In this document: one piece after another, positions 30,435 to 40,296 of the stretch
Numbering within the stretch: the stretch's first letter is position 1
Layout of the letters: every line of letters begins with the position of its first letter
NCBI GenBank assembly: GCA_947095535.1
Contig: OX352773.1
Coordinates: forward strand, 128,108,830-128,172,829
From: Poecilobothrus nobilitatus
Lineage: Eukaryota; Arthropoda; Insecta; Diptera; Dolichopodidae
Direction: 5' to 3'
DNA length: 64,000 nucleotides
The notes under the pieces: model-generated
Told to the model about the DNA's origin: nothing
The model's input: only the letters and a program-made list of their open reading frames with translations
The model's database searches: none
Made by a program: the position numbers and the translations under genes

Positions 30435-31870
30435 AGTACTTTTCGTATAATAGTCAGTCCCGTAGTGGAGACAGCTGATTTTGTTTTATTCAATAACAAT
30501 AATAAGCAATAAATTAATCGGAAATATATATTATGTACATACATATGTATGTACATATGTATGTACATATGTACACGTCATTTTTTTTTTTCATTCATAA
30601 ATATTAGAAGTAAAAAATAATAAAACCTGTAAACAAATACAAAACAAACATAACATTAATATTGTATTTGCTAACAAAAAATTTACAGTTCGAATTTTGC
30701 GTCATCAACAAGAGAATATACGCGGTAGGTATAATATAACTTTTTAGAGATATAAAAAAGATAAAAAGCAAAAAAAGTTAGTTCATATAAATTCATATGG
30801 CAATATGTATGAAATTTGAACTTAGAAAAAAAATTAAATAAAAGTTAAAGTTAGTCGGATAAAAAAATGTTCTTTGGCAAAGTTGTTTGCTGCTCTTTAA
30901 GGTGATGGCCCAATGCTTACTCTACTTCCTTTACTTTGAATACTCTTTCAAAATATAAAAACGATACAAAGTTAACAAAGTAAGTACTGGCCTAATGATT
31001 ACTTTGAATTTTTGCTTTGACTTTTGTTCAATTTATTTTTTCTGAAATGGATTTAAAAAAATTTTTAGAAATTTTATATATGTACATACATATGTACATA
31101 CATATAATAATTACTTTATATGAAATGTACAAATGTTTGTATTCAGTAACAAATAGGAGAAATTTTTGGGTTCGGAACATTTATAAAAATCGTCAAGTTC
31201 ATGGATTCCACGAAATCACATTCCCACCTATTTAAAATTTTCCCCACCTATTTAAATTTTTTTCATGTTTTTATAAAAAACTTGAAATATCAAATGTCAA
31301 AGTATTCAACGCAAAGTACGGAATTGAAAATTCGTCAATTTGTAACTTTACTTCGTTTGCTTACTTTGAATACTTTTTGCATTTGGTCAAGTACCATACT
31401 TAAGAAATAATGTGATTCATTTTAACTGTCAAAGTTTTCGAAGGAAGTGAAAGAAGCAAAGTAAGCATTGGGCCATCATCTTTACTTGTGTAATAATTTT
31501 TTCTTAATAATTTTTCTCATAATATTTTTCTGTTACGAAATATTCCTAAAAATCTTAAAAATGATACTAGTAAACTACTACTTCCGGTTGTTCGATTTGC
31601 TCCAAAAGCTTATCAATCCGAGATATTTACGCCAAAACCTGAAATATGAATTTTCAAAAGATTCCGCTGTTGTTTAGGCTGTACAAGTGCCCATAGACAT
31701 ACCTACACACAGACACACAGACACACATACACACCACACAGTTAAACGTCGCGCTAAAAAGCAGCCTTCTACGCACCGGAGTAGTGCTAATTGCAAAATC
31801 TTGGGTACACATTTTTAGGATGAAAACAATATTTACCTTATACATTAATGTGTGCGGTCGATTATTAGTT
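30435..31870 (-). repeat. Dispersed repeat, copy 2 (inverted), carrying a MITE
   Basis: Minus-strand homologue of 16395-16990. It extends further on the low-coordinate side, ending with 'gtacttttcgtataatag' and 'cagctgattttg' (30440-30485). Interrupted at 30899 by the MITE. The CA-rich stretch at 31685-31740 matches TG-rich text at 16610-16640. Non-coding. Confidence 0.6.
30900..31478. mobile_element. MITE with terminal inverted repeats, probable hAT-like
   Basis: Ends: left 'TGATGGCCCAATGCTTACT' (30903) and right the inverse 'AGTAAGCATTGGGCCATCA' (31460-31478), continuing as looser inverted matches for about 45 bp ('ctttactttgaatactcttt' and its counterpart near 31430). Flanked by 'tcttta' on both sides (30894-30899 and 31479-31484). 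The paralogous repeat at 16.84-16.87 kb has this site once and uninterrupted. 579 bp, no transposase. The TIR style and a 6-8 bp duplication suggest a hAT-derived MITE. Confidence 0.75.
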
Positions 31871-34800
31871 AAAAATTATTATGAACACTAGCACCAACTA
31901 TTTACGTTCATAAGTTCTGTTTTTAAGATATTAAAACAATAATCCTGCAATATTAAAAATTTTCTATCTTTTACACATATTCGAAAATACATACATACAT
32001 ATGTATATGCGAATAAACATTAATAATAAAGTATATACGTACTATAAATAATATATACATTTAATTGTTTTCATAAAAAAAAAACCAATTTGGAAAATTG
32101 CATAAGCTTTTTTTTTTAAATTTATTTACATTTATTTAGAACAATGACTAGTTTTTTTAACACTAAATAGGTGACTTTTAATATTAACAGTAATTTTAAA
32201 GTATTGTATGTTTTCATAAAAAAAAACCTATTTGGAAAATTGCATAAGATTTTTTTTTTAATTTATTTATATTTACTTAGAATAATGACTAGTTTTTTTA
32301 ATATTTTTTTGTAACACTAAATAGGTGACTTTTAGTGTTCACAGTAATTTTAAAGTATTGTAACAATTCTAACTATTTTAAATAGTTTTAATAAAAATTA
32401 TTTAAAACAATTGTTTATTACATAATCAATATTACAGGTACCTACTACAATATTTTATAATAAAAATATAATCATACATATTTAGAAATAGGTGCTTTTC
32501 CATGAAATTATGGCTTTTAGAATCTCATTTAATTTTTTAAATTTATAAAACATACATATGTACATATGTATATACATAATACTCGTATATTATATGAAAT
32601 TTATTTTTAAAATTTTTTATTGAAACTTTAAAAATTTACATATCACTTTTATTTTATTTTTAATTATGTAACTTATTTAATATTTTGCTTAACATTTTAT
32701 AAAAATATTACATGAATTTTAAACTTAAATGAATATTATCTAGAAGAAAGAAGAAATCAATTAATATAATTATTTATAGCGAAAAAAATATTTTTAAATC
32801 CGTATAAATCTGCCTCTTGGGTTAGATTTTAATGACAACAGAATTATTATTTTCATATTATATCTTTTTTTACAAATTTATAATATTCCGTAATAGGTAC
32901 TTTAAAAATTTATATAAAATAATTTAAAATAATAATTACTAAATAAATTTTTCATATGAATATAATTCATAATAAAATTTAAAAACTAATAAATGTTTGC
33001 AAATAAATTTTAAATGAAAATAGTAGAAATAACAATACTGGATTAATTATTTGAATTATTTTACCTTGTTATTGATAATTTGAATTAAGGGTTTTTATTA
33101 CAGGTACATAATAATAATAACAAATTATTACTCTATATTTTGTATAATTTATGTAAACATTTTCAGATTATGTAAATAAAATTAATAAAAAAAGTGAATT
33201 TAGCTAAAAACTTTAACATAATTTTATTTGCATTATTATATAAACTTACATACATATTATGTAATATTAACTTGAATAATGTATGTATATAAATGAATAT
33301 ATATAAATTTCGCATTTTAAAATAAATAAATTCTTTTTACGATTTTTCTTATTTTAATCTATCTGTTTATATTTTCATCTCTTGCACTATATACCATGTA
33401 ATATTATCATAAAATATTGTGCGCTACTATAATTCTAAAAGTGTATTATACACTAATCGCTTGCTTCTTTTTATTAATTTGCATTATATTATTTACTTTT
33501 TATTTTTTTCAGAAAAACTTTTTTATATTAATGTTAAATATTATATATTAAAATTATATAAAATTTGATTCTATAAAATAAAAGAGATAAATTCCAATTA
33601 ATTGTTATACCTAGGTACTAAATAGTGTATTAAACGCGACGACATCCACATTGAAACTGAACAGAAAAAAGACATTTAAAATATTAAAGATGCAAAACTT
33701 AATTCTGCAATTGAAATGTAATTTTGTAGAACACATGTACGGATAACATGTAAGTAATGTAATGAAATTTCGTTAATTTTATTTTTACATTAATTATATG
33801 CTGAAGATAATATAATACTTAATAAATAGACATAGATAAAAACTATTGAACCGCTCCAATGAAATCATTTAAAATATTTAACCATAAGTAAAGGAAATAA
33901 AATGTTCTACATACAATCGAAAAATTAAGTTTTTGATAATTAATTTGTAAATAAATAAATGATCAGTTAATCTGATTAAAGTTATCTAACTTTGAACAAT
34001 TAAAAATCCCGGAAGGAATCCTTCATTAATTTTCTCTTGATTATCACGAATCGAGTAATTAAGCATTATTATAGACCATAATGACTCCTTCGTTTCTTTT
34101 CATAGTTTTCTATTTTGTACAGTGTGAAACAAATTGCTTCCTATATTTTTATAAGCCGTCACTTTTAATTTATAATAATTAATTTATTTAACCACTACCA
34201 TTTAACGAGCTTTAAATGATGATGTCAGTCACTTCTGGAAATCAAAATATTTACTTTTTCATAAATATTTTGGCATATTTATTTATTATTAATATTATTT
34301 TATTAATATATATTTATAAGTTCATCATGATATTGAGCCGTTATTATATTGTATTATTTACTTTATTTACTTTATTTTACTTTATTTACTTTATATTTGC
34401 TGTAGGTGCAGCTTATTTATCCATCATTTATATAAAGAATAATCGAAAAGGATAGTTATTAGGTTATTAGTTATCATGTAAGCCTTAATTAATTTGGTTT
34501 ACTGCTCAATTTTTAAATTGGTATTTGGATACTTGCAATAATAAACTAAAGTTAATTTCGACCTTCGGAAAAAAATAATTTGTGTCCTTATCCTTATACA
34601 AATAAAAATATTTTCAGTATAGTATTTTTTTAAATTTAAAATTTTTTTCATCTACGCCGCCGCGACATCCACATATTTATTATACTTTTCGAATAACTGT
34701 ATGTACCAACGCGCAAGAAAAACTAAACAAAAATTGTTATAAAATGTAACAGGCACTAAATTGGAGATTGTTATTAAACTGTTATAATGTGTATCTCATA

Positions 34801-35064
34801 TAAAAGTACTTTTAATGTTAATAATACATATATGCAGTGTATCATATTCGTAAATAAAGAAAATTTTCAAAATTCACAATCTATTCATTTTTTAAAAATA
34901 TTTGACTATATCTGGCAAATTAAAATTGTCGCTTTGATAGTTTCCTAAAACATCCTTAATATAAAAAGTTTCATCTCGGTAGAAAATTGTCAAAAGCATT
35001 TTTATAGTAAATCCGAAGAAGATTTTACTAACATTATATAATATGTATATTGTTTTCATAAAAT
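31871..35064. other. Long AT-rich stretch without genes
   Basis: No conserved protein in any frame. It contains TACATA/TATGTA microsatellite text (31990, 32560), a 144-bp tandem duplication (32066-32363), and a (CTTTATTTA)n-like run at 34345-34395. The 79-codon frame at 34216-34455 is a hydrophobic product of that run and is not a gene. Two short phrases 'cgacatccacat' occur at 33648 and 34664, about 1 kb apart; nothing else links them. Confidence 0.4.
32066..32363. repeat. Tandem duplication, about 144-bp unit, two copies
   Basis: Unit starts 'gttttcataaaaaaaaacc', includes 'tttggaaaattgcataag', 'aatgactagtttttttaa' and 'actaaataggtgactttta', and ends 'taaagtattgta'. Copy 1 is 32066-32209 and copy 2 is 32210-32363. 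Copy 2 has a small extra 'tatttttttg' insert. Diverged by several substitutions. Function unknown. Confidence 0.75.
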
Positions 35065-35430
35065 TTAATCATGTTTAGAATATTTGAGATATCTGACTTT
35101 AAGTATTGGGATACATTTATATAAATTTCGAAGTCGTAGGAGAGCTAGTTTATCTGGTTACGGCAAACCAACCAAATTTTACAGAAGTTTTTGCCACAAA
35201 ACTTAATAATTTTTTATAAAATTTCAGATATTTAGCTTTCTTAATTATCAAGATATCAGCATATAAATTTTGTATCTGCTCAAACCTGTTGCGTTAGGAA
35301 AACCAAAATTTCCAGAAATTTGCTTAAAATTTAACCGCTTTTGAAAAATTTTTAAATACCCTGCTAATATTTATTCTGAGTTATATAGAAAAAGAAGTTG
35401 TATTTTTTTTTTCTTTCTTTTTCGTAAGGG
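35065..35430 (-). repeat. Degenerate relative of the DINE-like unit at 20.2 kb
   Basis: Shares 'ccaaattttacagaagttt', 'gccacaaaactt' and 'aaatttcagatatttagc' in the same order and spacing as 20.29-20.68 kb, in the same orientation as that sequence. Both ends, including the GGGTATA termini and the CGGA tract, are missing. Confidence 0.5.
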
Positions 35431-35489
35431 ATAATTGTATCGTCCTGAATCTGTTGCCTTATTTACTGGATTAACACCATTCAATCTAA

Positions 35490-35765
35490 TGATAATTTGT
35501 TCGACGCGAAACTAAGTTTTAGGGAACATATACATGAAGCTGTGAGAAAACGAGTAGGTGTGTAAAACACTTTTTTTCTTTTCTGAACAGGAACTCATTT
35601 TTGTCAGTTGACAACAAAATATTGATATTAAAAATTATTATCGAGACAAATTTTCTAACTGTTAACCAACCTGGAGAAATAGCACAAAATCAAATTATAA
35701 ATTTTCCAAAATAATATTGTCAATATGATAAATAATTCACAATTTTATTACTCCAACTTCTAAAT
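35490..35765 (+). pseudogene. Jockey-like RT C-terminal fragment
   Basis: 'FDAKLSFREHIHEAVRKR' (35499-35552) matches the block after the RT palm (LDxKLxFxxHI). 'RNSFLSVDNKILILKIII' (35590-35642) matches the thumb block (GRNSxLSxxNKLLIYKxII) after a frame change. The following 120 bases give weak matches to the C-terminal helices. No catalytic motif: a dead scrap adjoining a DINE-like fragment. Confidence 0.5.
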
Positions 35766-36290
35766 TTCATCAGGATGCAATATGTATACAATTATGACTT
35801 CAGCTGAAAAAGTAAACTGTAAATTCAATTAAAATCGTCAATTCTATAATATTCTAACTAAATCAAATTAAATTTTTCCCACTAATGCAGTTTTAAGTTT
35901 AAAGTATAATTTAGATTAACGACTTATAAGTATTACCTCTTTTCAAGTAGTGCCTGCCTAATATATAGTGGATGCCTAATATGCAATACTGTTTTTTAAG
36001 ATTATGAGAATGAGTATCATCATAGAGAACCCAACAAAATGATCTTCTAATATTGGACATATCATATTAGCTTCATGTTATCCTAATAGGGAATATTCAA
36101 TAATAGGAACATACATTTTTCAAAGTAATTTTTTAGAAAATTTAATTGCAATTCAAGTTTATTAAAACTAATTAATTAATATAATAAATATTCATTAAAG
36201 TAAAAACTTAATTTAAACCAAATAAACAAACGAGTATATAAGTTAATATTTAAATTTTACATATTACAAAAAAATTAACTTTTAATCAAA
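35766..36290. other. AT-rich spacer
   Basis: No protein or repeat supported. 'taatatatagtggatgccta' and 'taatatgcaatactg' near 35958-35985 hint at a short diverged tandem. Otherwise featureless. Confidence 0.3.
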
Positions 36291-36295
36291 AGCTG

Positions 36296-37185
36296 AATCG
36301 TACCATTTGGAAACTAAATTATTAACAAAACATTTCTCATGTCCCCAGGTTTCAGATGAAATGCATCGCACCCAGATTTCATCATCATCATTTTCTGAAA
36401 GTGGTCTTCCTTTCCCAGATTTTTATTCTATTCGGAGGGGTTCCAAAATTTTTAAGACGAAGCTGAATAGCTAGTACTATAGCTAGTACTATGTTAGGTG
36501 TTTTGAGATGTTGAATGTTTGCATTTTCTTTTACTTCTTCAAATATGTCAACTTCACTAAATATGTTTTTCTTGAAAGAGTAGATATCATAACACCTAAA
36601 TTCATTGATGGCAATTTCCGCTGTTTAATATTTTAAATAGACCTTTGCAAATAATTTTGGAACATAAATAGAAACTTTTCTCCTTTCTCTACGTATGAAA
36701 TATCTTGTAGCCTCGTTATGTTTTGGAGATCCCATAAAACTTCTATTGAGCGGCTGCATTTGTATGCAGAATGTGGTGGCAAATATATTATCGTTTATAA
36801 TTGTAACTCTATTTATTCCAAATTTATTCTATTTTAGTCAAAATCTATAACTTCTATATTTTTCTCATGACTAAAATGTCCATCCAATATCAATAGAAGC
36901 GGGTGTTCTTTGGTTGTTTCAGTTTTTTCCAGGAAATTATTGAACCCGTAAATAAATTCAACTGAATCCATCCTGACGAAATTATGCAGGAACGACGAGG
37001 AGCATTTTTCATCATCTCAATGTTCGCGGTTTTTTTTTGAAAATACAAACATCGGTGGAATAAATTGACCAACTGTATTCATTGCTGTAACAATCGTCCC
37101 AAGTAATCCTCTTTCTTCTAAAGTCAATATTTCTATTTGCCTCTTTTCTTTACTGGCTAATATTTCCGGTTAGTAGGTAAAAAGG
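36296..37185 (-). pseudogene. pogo-like (DDE_1) transposase pseudogene
   Basis: Reading down the minus strand: 'LASKEKRQIEILTLEERGLL', 'GTIVTAMNTVGQFIPPMFVF' and 'SKKKP' (37170-37035). Next come 'SGWIQ' in a second frame (near 36965) and 'LILDGHFSHEKNIEVIDF' (36905-36850; the Asp and His of the DDE fold). After more shifts come 'ATTFCIQMQPLNRSFMG' (the region before the third acidic residue, 36795-36735), 'KTPNIVLAIV' and a Cys-bearing tail 'ENDDDEIWVRCISSETWGHE'. This order is that of the DDE_1 superfamily transposases (pogo/Tigger/jerky type). No terminal inverted repeats or DNA-binding domain were found. At least five lesions. Confidence 0.7.
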
Positions 37186-38045
37186 CAGTCTGTCATGGGA
37201 AAAACTCATGCCATATCGCACGGATATCGCACGATATACATTTTGATTGATGGGTTTTATTTAGGTCATTCTTGGTTAGTAGGTCAAAAACTTGTTTTGA
37301 TTGTTTTGGTTTGATTTGCAAGATAGGTTATAAGTGTGGGTTATTAACTTATAAGTTCCAAGTAGTGGTATAGTAGGAAGTGAAGGTTGCTGGTATTGTG
37401 GAAGTTATCAGGCAAGATTAATGAACTGAAGAAGTTTAGGATATTTAGGTTTTTTCAATAAATTTATTGGTACTTTGTAATAGGATATCATACAAATAGT
37501 TAGAAAATAATTTTTTTTTCAAGTCAAATCAATTTTTTAGTTTTCTTCGCATGCTTAATAAAATATATGTAGGTAAAAATAGATATAAAAGAATTGAAAA
37601 AAAGTTGATTTTATTATTGCAAAAAACTATTTATAGATACTTTTGAATATCAAGATGAAAAATAATAAAATAAAACGAAAACGAAAATGGAAACAAGAAG
37701 TATAAAGTGTAGTTCATTTTTAGTTTTGTTTTATTAAAAGAATATTAATTATTAAAAGTTGTTATTATAGTTTTAAAGTTGCAAAAATAAAAATAAGAAA
37801 AATATGTTATTTTTAGAATATGTGTTATTTCTCATTTTACAATATTTTGTTGTAAATTGTTGTAATACCTTGAACAATTAAGTCTTATGTATATTAAGTA
37901 TGTACACATCTAATTTAAAAATATTTTGCATTCTTCTAATTTCTATTTGGGTAGGTAGGTAGGTAGGGTCGTGACCTTCACGATGCTACGTGAAGGCCTC
38001 AATTAGCAATAGATTACGTCATTTTGATACCACTGCACTCACGTG
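37186..38045. other. AT-rich spacer
   Basis: No gene. Positions 37956-37970 hold (GGTA)n. The sequence becomes visibly less AT-rich after 37970, where the RNase H fragment begins, a base-composition step that marks its edge. Confidence 0.4.
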
Positions 38046-38049
38046 ACCT

Positions 38050-38875
38050 GTGTTTTTAGATTGATTGCGATTTTGTATCCAACCCGAGCAGTTCAGATAC
38101 GAATCAGTTCTTTGATTCTGTGTTCAGAGAGCTCGCTGAGGTTGTGGTAGAACGGTTTATCGACATCTGTCCGACATTAGGGCCGGACATCTGCAAAGGA
38201 AGTGCTCTAGATTTTCACTTTCGTTTGCTTCTTTGTAATTCCTGTAAGAGGTGTTGTGGTGGATTCCTAGTTTGGCCGCATGCGTACCTACTGGCAGGGA
38301 CCTGTGATGATTGCCACTAGTCTGGCGATGTCTATGCGAAATTTGGATATCAACTCGTTTGATCTCCTTTTGTTGTATGCAGGCCACAATGTTCTAGATA
38401 TGGTGAAATTACTCAGATTACTCCACCTATTTTGCGGTTTCACTATATACAAAGAGAGGATCCGTTCCTTTACGGTACTGATTGGATAACTGACTCTTTC
38501 AGGAGAGTTAGCGTTCTGAGTGACTGTTTTCTTTGCTTGTTCGTCAGATTTTTTATTTACTTCAATATTACTATCCCCCGGCGCTAATGGCCTTAATCAC
38601 GGAATGACTGTCCACAGAGATATCGACCGTTCTCATTTGTGTGTTATTTCCGTTAAGAATTCGTTAATCTCCGCGTGAAAGACACTAGCTGTGTCGAGGA
38701 ATCTGTAGGATTTTGAAACGTTGAGTTCCTCCGAGAAAATACCAGCACCGACTACTTCCTTCATCTTGGATCAGTCGGTGAAGATAGTTACATCGAAGTT
38801 CTTTGTCACATCTCCTAATTACTATTTACTTGGTGTAAAATAAATTGTAAAAACTAGTTTGACTCTTTCAAACAA
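38050..38875 (-). pseudogene. Non-LTR element RNase H and C-terminal fragment (I-group-like)
   Basis: Minus strand. 'NFDVTIFTDWSKMKEVVGAG' (38800-38740; RNase H first acidic block, where the usual Gly before Ser is Trp) is followed by 'FSEELNVS', 'RFLDTASVFHAEI' (glutamate block) and 'KKSDEQAKK' (38565; the ADxLA block). The C-terminal 'LPVGTHAAKLGIHHNTSYRN' and 'SENLEHFLCRCPALMSDR' (38300-38165) are the Cys/His tail of I-group ORF2 proteins. RT is absent. The composition is clearly richer in G and C than its surroundings, suggesting a different or younger source. Stops near 38620 and 38275. Confidence 0.65.
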
Positions 38876-39397
38876 TTTAAAAGCTTATGAATGCAAATGC
38901 AAAAAAAAAATTAAAATAAAAAAGGTGCGTCTGTTTTGTAAGATTTCTTTTTTTAGATTCTATAAAAACATTGAGAAAACAACCGGGAATACTAACTTAT
39001 TAGATTTATTTTATATTGTCTTATCTGCATGAAAAAAAAATAAGTTCAAAGTCAGGTTAATCACCTTTCGTAAGAATATAAAAATAAAAACAGAATATAA
39101 AAATTAAAAATTTACATGTTTAAAATAATTTTTATTTAGCATAAAATCTATATAATAAATTTGTTGATTAGATGACCTACCCCTGTTAAAAGAAAAAAGA
39201 ATTTTATTATTTTTGCATGGTTTATTTGTATTTTCTCATAGTTTCTCAAGTGAAATTTTCATCTCCATGAAATTTAAAAATATCCATTTTATTTCCCTCA
39301 ATCTGAAAGATAATTTAACTAAAAACAAAAATTTTTTAATGTTTGTTTAACTTTTTATTTTACTCTATTTGTATTTTAAAAATTTTAAATTATTTAT
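38876..39397. other. AT-rich spacer
   Basis: Poly(A)/poly(T)-rich with no supported feature. It ends where the palindromic array-element end begins. Confidence 0.35.
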
Positions 39398-40296
39398 GTC
39401 GATGCAACCGACTTATTAATACCCTACATCTGAATAATTCGAATTAAATTAAAAATCCATAAGTTTTTTGTCAGCTGCTTGAACTTTTTCCCTTTTCTGT
39501 CTTATTCACCTCGAATTTCAGGAACGTAAAAGTGGCATCCTCTTGGGATATGCTTGACACCCTTGTAAAAAATTTCAAGTTTATATCTTTATTAATTTCG
39601 AAGATATGCTTGTTAGTACTTGCGATTCGTATGTCTTGTACCCGAATGCCACTCCAATTCATCAAATCCATCTCAGGGACATAAAGAAAACATGCCAGAA
39701 CCCCATTGTACTAAATTTAAAAGTTCTACTTTTGTTGGTTTTGGAGATATGCTCGTTTGCTCTTGAGCAAACGAGTATATCTCCACAACCAAAAAAAGAT
39801 AGAACTTTTATTTTTAGTACAAAGCTGTTCTGTTATGCTTCCTTTTCTTTAAAATTGGAAACTGACATTTGACAGAATTTGAACCATGGGTTCGTATTTT
39901 GGAAACTTCCGGACGAGCACAAGAGCAACGAGAATATCTCAAAAACCAACAAAAGTAGAACCTTTAAATTTAGTACAATGGTGTTCTGGCATGTTTTCTT
40001 TATGTTCCTGAGATGGATTCGATGAATTGGAGTGGTAATTCGGGTACCTGACACACACCTTGCAAGGACTAACAATCTTCGAAATTAATAAAGACAGAAA
40101 CTTAAAACTTTTTACAAAGGTTTTAAGCATATCCCAAAAGGATGCTTCTTTTACGTTCCTGAAAATCGAGTTGAATAAGACAGAAAAGGGAAGAAGTTCA
40201 AGCAGCTGCCAAAAAAACTTATGGATTTTTAATTTAATTCAAATTATTCAGGTGTAGGGTATTAATAAGTCGGTTGCATCGACTTACTGTTACATT
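39398..40296. mobile_element. Head-to-head palindrome of the array element's left ends (copy 2)
   Basis: The left arm 39398-39764 reads as the left terminus of copy 1 (TCGATGCAACCGACTTATTA and so on). The right arm 39765-40296 is the inverse of the same left terminus, about 165 bp longer by one extra unit. The centre is 'CTCGTTTGCTCTTGAGCAAA' at about 39754-39775, a natural joint because 'ctcgtttgctc' occurs in every unit. No array or right terminus. Two left ends have been joined, giving a fold-back. Confidence 0.8.
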
